A program made the position numbers and the translations under genes. A stretch of 64,000 bases of DNA from Roseimarinus sp035271585 (GTDB lineage Bacteria; Bacteroidota; Bacteroidia; Bacteroidales; Prolixibacteraceae): contig DATERL010000142.1 of NCBI GenBank assembly GCA_035271585.1, forward strand, positions 17,849 to 81,848, given 5' to 3'. Positions 17,842 through 26,540 of this stretch are shown here, piece after piece. The notes beneath the pieces are model-generated. The model saw only the letters and a list, made by a program, of their open reading frames with translations, was not told the origin of the DNA and ran no database searches. Every line of letters begins with the position of its first letter. Position 1 is the stretch's first letter.

Positions 17842-18321
17842 TCACCTTATTTTTAAACACGCTTTAAACCCACTTTTTACCAGCTTGTTCGCTTTTTTCA
17901 TATTGTATTTGTCCTGAATAAATTCACTGCAATTGTACATTTCAACCAGAGGATCGATATCGACAATGCTTTTAAAAAGTTGCTCAATTGATGGTGCTTG
18001 GTCCAATTGGCTATAGGTGCTATAAGTATATGAAGTAAATGCCACATGAGGACCAATACCTCGAACATCGATCAAATAACCTTTGATTAATGGCAAAGGC
18101 AAGGCTAATTCACCAGCCCTCAAAACATCGCTTGGAGCAGGATAGGATACTATGGCTGTTTTTTCGGCATTGAGAATGACCGGAACAAGGTTCGAATAAT
18201 CAGCTTTTGTTTTATAAATAATAAAGGGTTCAGTAGCCATAATTTGAGCATTTATAACGGGTTTAGTATTTGAACAGGCAAAAATCACTAACATTAATGC
18301 CACGCTTAAAACTTTATTCAT
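17842..18321 (-). CDS. Putative lipoprotein of unknown function
   Basis: A 159-residue protein with lipobox IFAC at residues 13-16 behind a short hydrophobic signal. The mature part contains DVRGIGPHVAF and a Cys near residue 130 (MYNCSEF). No family recognised. It stands alone on the minus strand between the ABC unit and the outer-membrane protein gene, with its own 140-base upstream gaps. Confidence 0.7.
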   Translation of the reverse strand: MNKVLSVALMLVIFACSNTKPVINAQIMATEPFIIYKTKADYSNLVPVILNAEKTAIVSYPAPSDVLRAGELALPLPLIKGYLIDVRGIGPHVAFTSYTYSTYSQLDQAPSIEQLFKSIVDIDPLVEMYNCSEFIQDKYNMKKANKLVKSGFKACLKIR

Positions 18322-18465
18322 AGCTATTCAATTTAAATTTTTCAAAATTTTCGATGTATTATAAAGTATTAAAGCCTTAGCTTAAAAAAAGCGGATATTT
18401 TCTAATATTAGTAAAATCCAAGCAATTCAAAAACCTTGCCCTAATGTAATTGAAATAATCTTTCA

Positions 18466-19209
18466 TTATAGGTTAAAATTCCAGCTAAAACCCAGTGCTA
18501 CATAATTCGTTTTTTGGTTTAAGCCCAGGCCAAACGATAAATCGAGCTGAAAATTCGGCTTGATAAGGTAGGTTATCCCTGAATCGAAATTAGCCACAAA
18601 ATTGTTAATTTCTAACAGTTCACCGTAAATCTCAATATAGGTTCCAATTTTATCTGTAATACTTATTCCTAAAGCCGATGAGTAGGTAAAATCGCCATTA
18701 CCTGCACCAAAATAATTGTAGCCCAAATTGTAGCCCAATTCCATAAAAGCATTCAGCTGATGCGAAAAAGCGACTATATTAACAACACCCAATTGTCCAA
18801 TTGTTAGATTATTTGAACCAACAGGAACTATCAAATGTGTTAAAAATGCAATTTCGGTATTAATGTTTTCATTTTTAAGCAGTTGAAACTTAGCACCCAG
18901 TTCGAGGTCGCTTACACCAAAAACATATTCTGGGTTATTTTTAGTATTATTAAATTCAATATTTTCGCCTAAACGGAGCTCAATCCCTTTTGTTAAACCA
19001 TATCTAATTAAAGTTGTGGGAGCCAAAAGCTGCCTTGAAGAACCCTCATTGTCATTTCCTAACAAAACTCCCATTTCAATTTGAATGCTATTTTTGGGAA
19101 TGGTTGATGACGATTCTGTTTGGTCGGGGCGATCAGTAACCATTTCCTGAGCACTTAAATTTAAACCTAAAATAACTAAGATAATGATTGTTGTAAAATA
19201 TTTATTCAT
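18466..19209 (-). CDS. Outer-membrane protein of the MetA-pathway transporter type
   Basis: A 247-residue protein with a Sec signal peptide ending LSAQ. The mature start MVTDRPDQTES and the alternating strands ending in FSWNFNL resemble the family of putative phenol-degradation (MetA pathway) outer-membrane transporters, which are annotated broadly and rarely tested. It is probably a small beta barrel. No catabolic genes lie next to it, so the family name should not be read as evidence of phenol use. Confidence 0.7.
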   Translation of the reverse strand: MNKYFTTIIILVILGLNLSAQEMVTDRPDQTESSSTIPKNSIQIEMGVLLGNDNEGSSRQLLAPTTLIRYGLTKGIELRLGENIEFNNTKNNPEYVFGVSDLELGAKFQLLKNENINTEIAFLTHLIVPVGSNNLTIGQLGVVNIVAFSHQLNAFMELGYNLGYNYFGAGNGDFTYSSALGISITDKIGTYIEIYGELLEINNFVANFDSGITYLIKPNFQLDLSFGLGLNQKTNYVALGFSWNFNL

Positions 19210-19354
19210 AATTTAAAATTGTGCTAATGTTATCAAAACTATGTTCATAAAACACCATTTATGCCTTTCAGACTTGTCTCCTTTTTCTTTGAATTATAAA
19301 GATAGTTTTTTCTTATAAATAGATAAACGGCATTAAAACTCATAACCAATTGCC

Positions 19355-19379
19355 AAAAAAGCGGGTTTACCCGCTTTTT
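19355..19379 (-). terminator. Rho-independent terminator of the cyd operon
   Basis: GCGGG (19361-19365) and CCCGC (19370-19374) form a stem with a 4-base loop, flanked by A6 on the left and T5 on the right, so it can act on both strands. It begins 24 bases beyond the stop codon of the 39-codon gene, placing that gene inside the cyd transcript. Confidence 0.85.
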
Positions 19380-19402
19380 ATCTCTAAATGAATAATTGAG
19401 TA

Positions 19403-19522
19403 TTATTCATCCACTTCTTCTAATTCATTTTTATACTTTTTCAAGACCCATTTTATCGCGTAATAAGTAGCGAAAATTACAAGAGGCCAAGTTAACAACC
19501 ATAAAATTCCGGATAATATCAT
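19403..19522 (-). CDS. 39-residue single-span membrane protein, candidate CydX-like subunit
   Basis: A minus-strand frame opens with ATG at 19522, 19 bases after the cydB stop, and ends at 19403 just before the operon terminator. It encodes MILSGILWLLTW, a hydrophobic span to about residue 26, then a Lys-rich and acidic tail (KNELEEVDE). Size, position after cydB and one N-terminal membrane span resemble CydX, the roughly 37-residue third subunit of E. coli cytochrome bd, but no clear CydX sequence motif can be aligned. Its function as a bd subunit is inferred from context alone. Confidence 0.7.
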   Translation of the reverse strand: MILSGILWLLTWPLVIFATYYAIKWVLKKYKNELEEVDE

Positions 19523-19541
19523 AACGTATTTCTTTTACAGG

Positions 19542-20672
19542 TTAATAAACATGGGTATCACCTTTTATCTCGTCTATATCTATTTTTTTGTTGTTGATGG
19601 CTTTCCATGCAATCCAAATGTATGCAATTATAAAGGGAATCATCAACGAAACAATCGACATCACCTTTAGGGTAAATTCGCTCGATGAACTGTTGCGAAT
19701 ATTTAACGATGATTGCATATCGGGTAAGGCGGGATAATAACACGTGTTGTTAAAACCAGCCAGCAAAAGCAAGGCAAAAACGGTCAAAACAGTACCGAAA
19801 CCCGAGAACCAAATCCCTTTTCCAGGTTTGCGAAACATATCGTTGTATATGCCCCACAAAACCAACACTACCCCACTCAAGAACAACAGAGCAACCACGG
19901 GCATTTCAATCAGGTTATGCAGGTACTTGTATTTTTCGATGGAAACAACCAGGGTTTCGGGATGATACTCAAACCCGCTTTTAAATAGCAATACAATTAC
20001 AAACAAAAGGAAGAAAACCAAAAAAGGAACAACATTGATTTTCAATTGTCGTGCTGTATTTTTATTAATCGTTTCGTCGTTAATAGTATTATTGAAATAG
20101 AGCAATGCCAACACGCGCGCCAAAAAGAAAATAGCCAGGCCAAGTGCTACATTGTGAAAATTCAATACAGCTTCGAGTCCGCGGGTAGCAGTTTCCCAGG
20201 TAACCTGATTATACTCATTCAAGGTAAATTCGGCTCCATTAAAAAAGGTTCCAACAGCGGTTCCAATAAAAATAGTTCCTATTAAGCCATTAATAATCAG
20301 GAATACTTCGTAGGTTTTAGCGCCTAAAAAGTTAGCGGGTTTCGATCTAAATTCATACGAAACGGCCTGAATGATGAATGAAAACAAAATAATCATCCAA
20401 ACCCAGTAAGCGCCACCAAAACTGGTTGCGTAAAATAGTGGAAACGAAGCAAAGAAAGCCCCGCCAAAGGTAACCAGGGTAGTAAAAGTAAATTCCCATT
20501 TACGCCCCAAAGCGTTAATAACCATGGTGCGTTGATCGGGCGTTTTACCAATGCTATAAATTAATGTTTGTCCACCTTGAACAAACATTAAAAACACCAA
20601 TAAAGCTGCCAGCAGCGAAATAATCATCCACCAATATTCCTGCAACAATGTATAAGATATACTTAGAATCAT
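19542..20672 (-). CDS. cydB: Cytochrome bd ubiquinol oxidase subunit II
   Basis: A 376-residue integral membrane protein with about eight or nine hydrophobic spans, matching CydB of cytochrome bd, which reduces oxygen to water with electrons from quinol. GGQTLIY and the WEFTFTTLVTFGGAFFASFPLFY region near residues 58-82 fit the family. It overlaps cydA by 4 bases (ATGA), so the two are translationally coupled. CydB supports assembly; haem ligands sit in CydA. The gene is followed by the 39-codon reading frame and the terminator. Confidence 0.95.
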   Translation of the reverse strand: MILSISYTLLQEYWWMIISLLAALLVFLMFVQGGQTLIYSIGKTPDQRTMVINALGRKWEFTFTTLVTFGGAFFASFPLFYATSFGGAYWVWMIILFSFIIQAVSYEFRSKPANFLGAKTYEVFLIINGLIGTIFIGTAVGTFFNGAEFTLNEYNQVTWETATRGLEAVLNFHNVALGLAIFFLARVLALLYFNNTINDETINKNTARQLKINVVPFLVFFLLFVIVLLFKSGFEYHPETLVVSIEKYKYLHNLIEMPVVALLFLSGVVLVLWGIYNDMFRKPGKGIWFSGFGTVLTVFALLLLAGFNNTCYYPALPDMQSSLNIRNSSSSEFTLKVMSIVSLMIPFIIAYIWIAWKAINNKKIDIDEIKGDTHVY

Positions 20673-22243
20673 TTTTGGCCTCCTTTCTCTACTCTTGGTC
20701 CAATTTTAATTTGTTTAACCATAATACTGATTTCAGCAATTAAAAGCGCGGTAAAAATAAGAACAAACAGGAAGAAGGTAATTTGAACCGACGATGTGCT
20801 CACGTTCGAAACCGCAGTAGTGGTCATCATTAAATCTTGTATCACCCAAGGCTGACGACCAAACTCGGCAACCAGCCAACCCAACTCTGAAGCCAAATAG
20901 GCCAACGGAACTGATAAAATGGCAAGGTATAAAACAAAACGATAACGCTCGAGCGTTCCCTTTATTACCAACCACAAAGCAATTACAAAGAGCAACAAAA
21001 ACCACATTCCAAGTATCACCATCAAGTGGAAGCTGTAAAAAGCAACCGGCACATTGGGGATTAAGAAATTGGGGTCGGAAACAAAGCCATAACCCAAGTA
21101 TTTAAAGTAATCATTCTGAAAATCGTCATTGGTAAGCAAAGTTCTCAACTCAACAACCAGCGATTCTTCGTTATTTTTCTTTGCTTCTTTAAATTCGGTC
21201 AGCTTCTCCACTGCATATTTTCCGCGCTCAATTTTCTCGTGCGACGACATGATGCCCCGCTCTTCGTTTCCATGAATTATATCGTTGATACCGGGCACAA
21301 ATGCATTGAAATCGCCAAACGAAAGGAACGAAAGGAATTTGGGAATTTCGATTTTGAAAAGATAATCCTTCATGCGTTGGTTATCGGGGTCGGCCTCATA
21401 GGGTTTCAATATACCAAAAGCAACGAGCCCTGCACCTTCTTTTCCTTCGTTAAGTCCTTCCATGGCTGCCAGTTTCATGGGTTGAACCATTGCAATTTGC
21501 TTGGCCGAACCATCGCCGGTAGCAATAAGCATTACCGACGAAATGATGCCGAAAATTGCTGCAATCACTATGCTTTTACGGGCCATTACAATGTGTTTTT
21601 TTCGCAGTAAAAACCACGCCGAAACACCAATTACAAATATGGCCGACAAAACAAAGCCCGAAGTAATGGTGTGCAAAAACTTGTTGATGGCAACTGGTGA
21701 AAAAAGAATATCCCAGAAATTGGTCATTTCGTTTCGAGCCGTATCGGGGTTAAAGGTAGTGCCAACCGGATTTTGCATCCATGCGTTGGCCACCAATATC
21801 CATAATGCCGAAAGATTGGCTCCAATGGCCACTAACCAGGTGGATAACAGGTGAAACTTTTTACTCACCTTGTTCCAACCAAAAAACATGACGGCAATAA
21901 AGGTCGATTCAAGAAAAAATGCCATAATTCCCTCAATGGCCAGTGGTGCACCAAAAATATCACCCACAAACCACGAGTAATTCGACCAGTTGGTACCAAA
22001 CTCGAATTCGAGAATAATTCCTGTTGAAACCCCAATGGCAAAATTAATTCCGAATAGGGTCATCCAGAACTTTGTCATGGTTTTCCATTCGGCTTTGCCG
22101 GTTTTCACATAAAAAGTTTCCATAATGGCAATCATAAAGCTTGTTCCAAGGGTAAGCGGAACAAACAACCAATGATACATTGCCGTGAGTGCAAACTGGG
22201 CTCTCGACCAATTTACCAATGACATGTCAATTGCTTCAAACAT
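20669..22243 (-). CDS. cydA: Cytochrome bd ubiquinol oxidase subunit I
   Basis: A 524-residue subunit carrying the haems b558, b595 and d and the quinol site. The distal haem His is in TAMYHWLFVPLTLG (His24), the second in FLHTITSGF near residue 187, and the Met ligand in FHLMVILG near 410. The GRQPW motif near residue 463 is present. The stretch between about 255 and 400 is long, as in the long-Q-loop class of enteric bacteria. A start at Met7 would align better with E. coli CydA. The gene lies 12 bases after the DUF4492 gene. Confidence 0.95.
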   Translation of the reverse strand: MFEAIDMSLVNWSRAQFALTAMYHWLFVPLTLGTSFMIAIMETFYVKTGKAEWKTMTKFWMTLFGINFAIGVSTGIILEFEFGTNWSNYSWFVGDIFGAPLAIEGIMAFFLESTFIAVMFFGWNKVSKKFHLLSTWLVAIGANLSALWILVANAWMQNPVGTTFNPDTARNEMTNFWDILFSPVAINKFLHTITSGFVLSAIFVIGVSAWFLLRKKHIVMARKSIVIAAIFGIISSVMLIATGDGSAKQIAMVQPMKLAAMEGLNEGKEGAGLVAFGILKPYEADPDNQRMKDYLFKIEIPKFLSFLSFGDFNAFVPGINDIIHGNEERGIMSSHEKIERGKYAVEKLTEFKEAKKNNEESLVVELRTLLTNDDFQNDYFKYLGYGFVSDPNFLIPNVPVAFYSFHLMVILGMWFLLLFVIALWLVIKGTLERYRFVLYLAILSVPLAYLASELGWLVAEFGRQPWVIQDLMMTTTAVSNVSTSSVQITFFLFVLIFTALLIAEISIMVKQIKIGPRVEKGGQK

Positions 22244-22255
22244 ACATCGTGTTTT

Positions 22256-22465
22256 TTATTGTTTCTGATTTGTCAAATTCTCAAGTACATGCATTCCCCG
22301 TTCTTCGTCGGTTTTATATTTATGTTTAAACGAGTCGGAAAAGAAAAAAAATTTCATAATAAAAAAGATTAAAAACAACTTAACCAGAATGAGTAACCAG
22401 AGGGATTTTCCCCATGTCATGTTTTTAAATCCTTCGATATAAAAATTATAAACCTTTTTGATCAC
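22256..22465 (-). CDS. DUF4492 small membrane protein, first gene of cyd operon
   Basis: A 69-residue protein with one strong membrane span (WLLILVKLFLIFFIMKFFFF, about residues 22-42) and a charged C-terminus. The family is known as a frequent companion of cydAB in Bacteroidota and Campylobacterota, without a proven role; assembly or a small subunit is possible. The start is GTG at 22465; the nearest ATG (at 22470) is out of frame and stops after two codons. It sits 12 bases upstream of cydA. Confidence 0.8.
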   Translation of the reverse strand: MIKKVYNFYIEGFKNMTWGKSLWLLILVKLFLIFFIMKFFFFSDSFKHKYKTDEERGMHVLENLTNQKQ

Positions 22466-22553
22466 TTCATTTAGATTTAATAATACGTCAATTTAGTTTT
22501 TTACCTCGTGCAATTTACCGAAAAAATTATAAAAACCAATTTAAGTAAAGTGC

Positions 22554-22579
22554 AAAAAAAAGGAGGTAATTAAACCTCC
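22554..22579 (-). terminator. Rho-independent terminator of ffh-folD
   Basis: On the minus strand GGAGGT and ACCTCC form a 6-bp stem around a 6-base loop (22562-22579), followed by eight T (22561-22554). It lies 22 bases after the folD stop codon. Confidence 0.85.
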
Positions 22580-22600
22580 ATTTTTCATTATTGTTCGCTG

Positions 22601-23476
22601 TTAAGCGTATATCTTTTTGGTTGCGGCAAGTAAAGTGTTTTTCAACAAAGCAACACGGGTCATTGGCCCAACGCCCCCAGGCACGGGTGTTATGTACGAG
22701 CATTTGTGGGCAACTTCGTCGAATTTAACATCGCCTTTAAGCCTAAAACCGCTTTTGGTTTCGGTTGAAGGTACGCGGGTAGTTCCCACATCAATTACCA
22801 CTGCGCCTTGTTTAACCATATCGCCTTTAATAAATTCGGGCGATCCAATAGCTGCAATTAATATATCGGCCGAAGCACAAACCTCTTTCAAGTTTTTGGT
22901 GCGGCTATGAGCAACAGTTACGGTACAATTGATGGCTTTTTGCGACATAAGCACACTCATTGGGCGCCCTACAATATTGCTACGACCAACAATTACACAA
23001 TTTTTACCCGATGTTTCAATTTGGTAACGTTTCAACAAATCAACAATCCCATCGGGGGTAGCCGACACGTACGAAGGCAATCCAATTACCATGCGTCCAA
23101 CGTTTATTGGATGAAAACCATCGACATCTTTTTCAGGAGCAATGGCTTCAATTACTTTTTGTTCCGAAATGTGCGAAGGAAGCGGCAATTGTACAATGAA
23201 ACCATCAACGTCGGGATCATTGTTTAACTCGGCAACTTTTTGCAACAATTCGGTTTCAGTCACATCATCTTCGTAACGGTGCAAAGTAGAACGAAACCCC
23301 ACTTCTTCACAATCTTTAATTTTGAAAGCCACGTAGGTTTCGCTTCCGCCATCGTGTCCAACCAAAATGGCCGACAAATGCGGTGTTTTTGCGCCACGTT
23401 CTTTCAATAATTTTACCTCTTGTGCAATTTCGGCCTTAATATCGCTTGATATTTTTTTTCCGTCGATTAAAATCAT
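22601..23476 (-). CDS. folD: Methylenetetrahydrofolate dehydrogenase/cyclohydrolase
   Basis: A 291-residue cytosolic bifunctional enzyme that interconverts methylene-, methenyl- and formyl-tetrahydrofolate with NADP. Visible motifs: YVAFKIKDCEEVGF with the catalytic Lys near residue 52-56, DGFIVQLPLP near 95, PEKDVDGFHP near 118, the nucleotide-binding GRSNIVGRP near 163 and the C-terminal PVPGGVGPMT. Length is normal. It follows ffh by 18 bases and shares its transcript. Confidence 0.96.
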   Translation of the reverse strand: MILIDGKKISSDIKAEIAQEVKLLKERGAKTPHLSAILVGHDGGSETYVAFKIKDCEEVGFRSTLHRYEDDVTETELLQKVAELNNDPDVDGFIVQLPLPSHISEQKVIEAIAPEKDVDGFHPINVGRMVIGLPSYVSATPDGIVDLLKRYQIETSGKNCVIVGRSNIVGRPMSVLMSQKAINCTVTVAHSRTKNLKEVCASADILIAAIGSPEFIKGDMVKQGAVVIDVGTTRVPSTETKSGFRLKGDVKFDEVAHKCSYITPVPGGVGPMTRVALLKNTLLAATKKIYA

Positions 23477-23494
23477 CCTAAATATTTTAAGTTA

Positions 23495-24820
23495 TTATCG
23501 TCTGAATCCTTTCGACATATTGCCGATTCGTTTTCCCTGAGCTACCATTTTCATCATTTTACGGGTTTCTGTAAACTGTTTCAACAAGCGGTTTACTTCT
23601 TGAATGGTAGTGCCCGAACCATTTGCAATTCGCTTGCGACGCGATCCGTTCAGCAACGATGGGTCTTCCCTTTCAACAAGGGTCATTGAATAAATAATGG
23701 CTTCGATATGCTTGAAGGCATCGTCCTCAATATCAACATCTTTCAATGCTTTCCCCATTCCAGGAATCATCCCGGCCAAATCTTTCAGATTCCCCATTTT
23801 TTTCACCTGGTTAATTTGGCTTAAAAAATCGTTAAAGTTGAATTGGTCTTTGGCTAGTTTTTTCTGAATACGTTTGGCTTCATCAACATCGAATTGTTCT
23901 TGTGCTTTTTCAACTAACGAAACAATGTCGCCCATACCTAAAATACGGTCGGCCATTCGTTTTGGGTGAAATACATCAATCTCGGCCATTTTTTCGCCGG
24001 TACTCACAAATTTGATCGGTTTATTCACTATCGAGCGAATAGAAAGTGCAGCACCACCACGGGTATCACCATCGAGTTTGGTCAGTACCACACCATCGAA
24101 ATTGAGCCGATCGTTAAATTCTTTGGCGGTATTTACTGCATCTTGACCAGTCATTGAATCGACAACGAAAAGAATTTCCTGGGGATCGATGGCTTTTTTC
24201 ACAGCCGAGATTTCGTTCATCATCTCTTCGTCAACGGCCAAGCGCCCTGCGGTATCGACAATAACCAAGTCGTGCCCGCGTTGTTTCGCAAATTTGATAG
24301 CAGCTTGAGCAATGGCCACCGGGTTTTTATTTCCCTCTTCGGTATAAACCGGCACCGAAATTTGTTCGCCAAGTACTTTCAACTGTTCAATAGCAGCCGG
24401 ACGATAAACGTCGCCAGCCACCAAAAGCGGACTTTTACCACGTTTTTCCTTAAGTAATTTGGCCAGTTTACCACTGAAAGTAGTTTTACCGGAACCTTGT
24501 AATCCAGCAATCAAAATAACGGCGGGATTGCCTTTAATATTGATATCGACCGAATCGACTCCCATCAGTCCAACCAATTCTTCGTGAACAATTTTCACCA
24601 TCATTTGGCCGGGCTTAACCGCTTTAAGCACGTCTTGTCCAAGTGCCTTTTCTTTAACGGTATCGGTAAAGGTTTTGGCAATTTTAAAGTTTACGTCGGC
24701 ATCGAGCAATGCCCTACGAACCTCTTTTAGTGATTCGGCAATATTTATCTCAGTAATTCTTCCTTGTCCCTTCAGTATCTTGAAAGAACTATCTAGTCTG
24801 TCACTCAGGTTTTCAAACAT
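23495..24820 (-). CDS. ffh: Signal recognition particle protein Ffh
   Basis: A 441-residue SRP54 GTPase that targets nascent membrane proteins to FtsY and the translocon. The N domain is about 1-85; the G domain shows GLQGSGKTT near residue 109, DTAGR near 187 and TKLDGD near 245; the methionine-containing M domain begins near 320 and includes MIPGMGKAL and RRKRIANGSG. Length is normal. It is the first gene of the ffh-folD unit. Confidence 0.97.
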   Translation of the reverse strand: MFENLSDRLDSSFKILKGQGRITEINIAESLKEVRRALLDADVNFKIAKTFTDTVKEKALGQDVLKAVKPGQMMVKIVHEELVGLMGVDSVDINIKGNPAVILIAGLQGSGKTTFSGKLAKLLKEKRGKSPLLVAGDVYRPAAIEQLKVLGEQISVPVYTEEGNKNPVAIAQAAIKFAKQRGHDLVIVDTAGRLAVDEEMMNEISAVKKAIDPQEILFVVDSMTGQDAVNTAKEFNDRLNFDGVVLTKLDGDTRGGAALSIRSIVNKPIKFVSTGEKMAEIDVFHPKRMADRILGMGDIVSLVEKAQEQFDVDEAKRIQKKLAKDQFNFNDFLSQINQVKKMGNLKDLAGMIPGMGKALKDVDIEDDAFKHIEAIIYSMTLVEREDPSLLNGSRRKRIANGSGTTIQEVNRLLKQFTETRKMMKMVAQGKRIGNMSKGFRR

Positions 24821-24913
24821 GCTATTTTAATTATTTAATTTTTTTCGAGCGTTGCAAAAATATAAAAAATAGGTTGTTTAAATAATATATTGTGCCTCTT
24901 TAATGCTTTTTAA

Positions 24914-24921
24914 TAATTTTG
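24914..24921 (+). promoter_or_regulatory. Bacteroidota -7 promoter element
   Basis: TAATTTTG matches TAnnTTTG exactly. An ATTG at 24889-24892, 21 bases upstream, could be the -33 element. Transcription would begin near 24927, which supports the ATG at 24954 rather than the in-frame ATG at 24903. Confidence 0.55.
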
Positions 24922-24953
24922 TAGCTTTAAAATTGATTAAACATGAAAATAAC

Positions 24954-25367
24954 ATGAAGGTTTTAGCTATTTATACCACCCATTTTGGGTACGAACCCAA
25001 GGTTAAAAACATTGAAAATGCCGAAGAGGTTACAAGCGGAGCCACTTTCAATAATTGTGTGCTTGCATTTATCCAAATTGAAGCTGCCGACGAAGAAAAA
25101 GACGTATTAAGCCGCGAAAAAAAATTGGTCAACCATCTTAAATGGGTATTACGCAAAAACAATTGCTCAACTCTTGTTTTACACTCGTTTGCACACTTAT
25201 CCGAATCAAAAGCATCGGAAGCATTTACACTTCAGGTTTTAAACAACGCCGAAAAACGCTTGCAAAACGCCGGAATTGAAACAGCCCAAACCCCTTTTGG
25301 TTATTTTCTCGACCTCGACATAAAAGCACCTGGATACTCGCTGGCACGCGTTTGGGGTAGTTTGTGA
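24954..25367 (+). CDS. Free-standing threonyl-tRNA synthetase editing-like domain
   Basis: A 137-residue protein that resembles the N-terminal editing domain of archaeal ThrRS (a D-aminoacyl-tRNA deacylase-like fold). It opens MKVLAIYTTHFGYEP, contains LVLHSFAHLSESKA near 85 and ends with QTPFGYFLDLDIKAPGYSLARVWG, the pattern expected of that domain, where a conserved Lys and His act on Ser mischarged to tRNA-Thr. In bacteria such stand-alone copies may trim mischarged tRNA in trans; that is inference. The longer start at 24903 is rejected because it lies before the promoter element. Confidence 0.75.
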   Translation: MKVLAIYTTHFGYEPKVKNIENAEEVTSGATFNNCVLAFIQIEAADEEKDVLSREKKLVNHLKWVLRKNNCSTLVLHSFAHLSESKASEAFTLQVLNNAEKRLQNAGIETAQTPFGYFLDLDIKAPGYSLARVWGSL

Positions 25368-25398
25368 TTATTTATGATCTGTTTTTCAAACAGTTTTG

Positions 25399-25406
25399 TA
25401 TCTTTA
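25399..25406 (+). promoter_or_regulatory. Likely -7 promoter element for ruvX
   Basis: TATCTTTA is one base off TAnnTTTG and lies 12 bases before the ATG at 25418. A clear -33 TTTG is not visible at the expected distance. Confidence 0.35.
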
Positions 25407-25417
25407 CACCCAAAATT

Positions 25418-25843
25418 ATGGGGAGAATATTAGCCATCGATTATGGGCGCAAACGTGTTGGACTGGCAGTTACCGACCCCTTGCAAATAATTGCCAACAA
25501 GCTTACTACTGTTCGCGCTCACGATATATTCGATTTTTTGGCCGACTATTTTTCAAAAGAGAAAGTTGATTTGGTGGTAGTGGGGTATCCTAAAACACTG
25601 AGAAACGAACCTTCAGAATCGATTAGGTACATTAACCCGTTTTTGAAACAATTTGAAAAAAAGTACCCCGACGTTAAACTTGAACTGGCCGACGAACGTT
25701 TTACATCCAAGATGGCTTTTCAAACCATGATTGATGCCGGCTTAAAAAAGAAAGACCGGCAAGACAAAGGATTGATTGATGCCGTGAGTGCAACCATAAT
25801 ATTACAATCGTATTTAGAACAACGTAGAAATTTAAAAATTTAA
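25418..25843 (+). CDS. ruvX: Putative pre-16S rRNA nuclease / Holliday junction resolvase-like YqgF
   Basis: A 141-residue RNase H-fold protein of the YqgF/RuvX family, linked to maturation of the 16S rRNA 5' end and originally proposed as a resolvase. The family motif AIDYGRKRVGLA is at residues 6-17, VVGYPKTL near 65 carries the second core strand, DERFTS near 103 and the final Asp motif KGLIDAVSATI near 125. The ATG at 25418 begins exactly at the family N-terminus, so the frame back to 25364 is not used. The def gene follows by 2 bases. Confidence 0.9.
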   Translation: MGRILAIDYGRKRVGLAVTDPLQIIANKLTTVRAHDIFDFLADYFSKEKVDLVVVGYPKTLRNEPSESIRYINPFLKQFEKKYPDVKLELADERFTSKMAFQTMIDAGLKKKDRQDKGLIDAVSATIILQSYLEQRRNLKI

Positions 25844-25845
25844 TC

Positions 25846-26403
25846 ATGATATTACCCGTTACAGTTTATGGCGACCCGCTACTTCGGTACGTTTCTAAGC
25901 CAATTACTCCAGATTATCCAAAACTGAATGAACTGATTGACAACATGTACGAAACCATGTACCAAGCTGATGGTGTTGGTTTGGCTGCGCCCCAAGTAGG
26001 GCTTTCAATCAGACTTTTCGTGATTGATTTAAGCCCTGTTGCCGAAGAAGAACCCGAATTAAAGGACTTCAAAAAGGTGTTTATTAACGCACAAGTACTT
26101 GGTTCTGAAGGTGAGCCTTGGGAAATGGAAGAAGGTTGCTTGAGTTTACCCAACATCCGCGAAAATGTTTCGCGCGACGAACAGGTTACCATTAATTACT
26201 TTGACGAAAACTGGAACGAAAAAACAGAAACCTACAATGCTTACGCTGCGCGGGTTATACTACACGAATACGACCACCTCGAAGGCAAACTTTTTGTTGA
26301 TTACGTTTCGCCTTTGCGCAAAAAACTAATCAAAGGAAAATTACTTGCCATATCGAAAGGAAAGGCGAACGTTTCGTACCGCATTAAAGCACCTCAAAAA
26401 TAA
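25846..26403 (+). CDS. def: Peptide deformylase
   Basis: A 185-residue metalloenzyme that removes the formyl group from N-terminal fMet on nascent proteins. All three family motifs are intact: GVGLAAPQVG (43-52), EGCLS (96-100, metal ligand Cys98) and HEYDH (140-144, metal ligands His140 and His144, catalytic Glu141). Length is normal. It is 2 bases downstream of ruvX and likely co-transcribed. Confidence 0.97.
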   Translation: MILPVTVYGDPLLRYVSKPITPDYPKLNELIDNMYETMYQADGVGLAAPQVGLSIRLFVIDLSPVAEEEPELKDFKKVFINAQVLGSEGEPWEMEEGCLSLPNIRENVSRDEQVTINYFDENWNEKTETYNAYAARVILHEYDHLEGKLFVDYVSPLRKKLIKGKLLAISKGKANVSYRIKAPQK

Positions 26404-26540
26404 TTTACAACGTAAAAATCACGCATTCATTTACCAAAAACCATGCTTCGTTAAGAAAGTGACAAGTTGATGGCTTCTGCAATTTTGATTCATTAAATTG
26501 ATCATCATTTTCAATTAACTAATGAACTCAATCTATTGCG

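Noticed and set aside
21501..21854. 117-codon plus-strand frame inside cydA
   Set aside because: Antisense shadow of a strong cydA coding frame; no promoter or family features.
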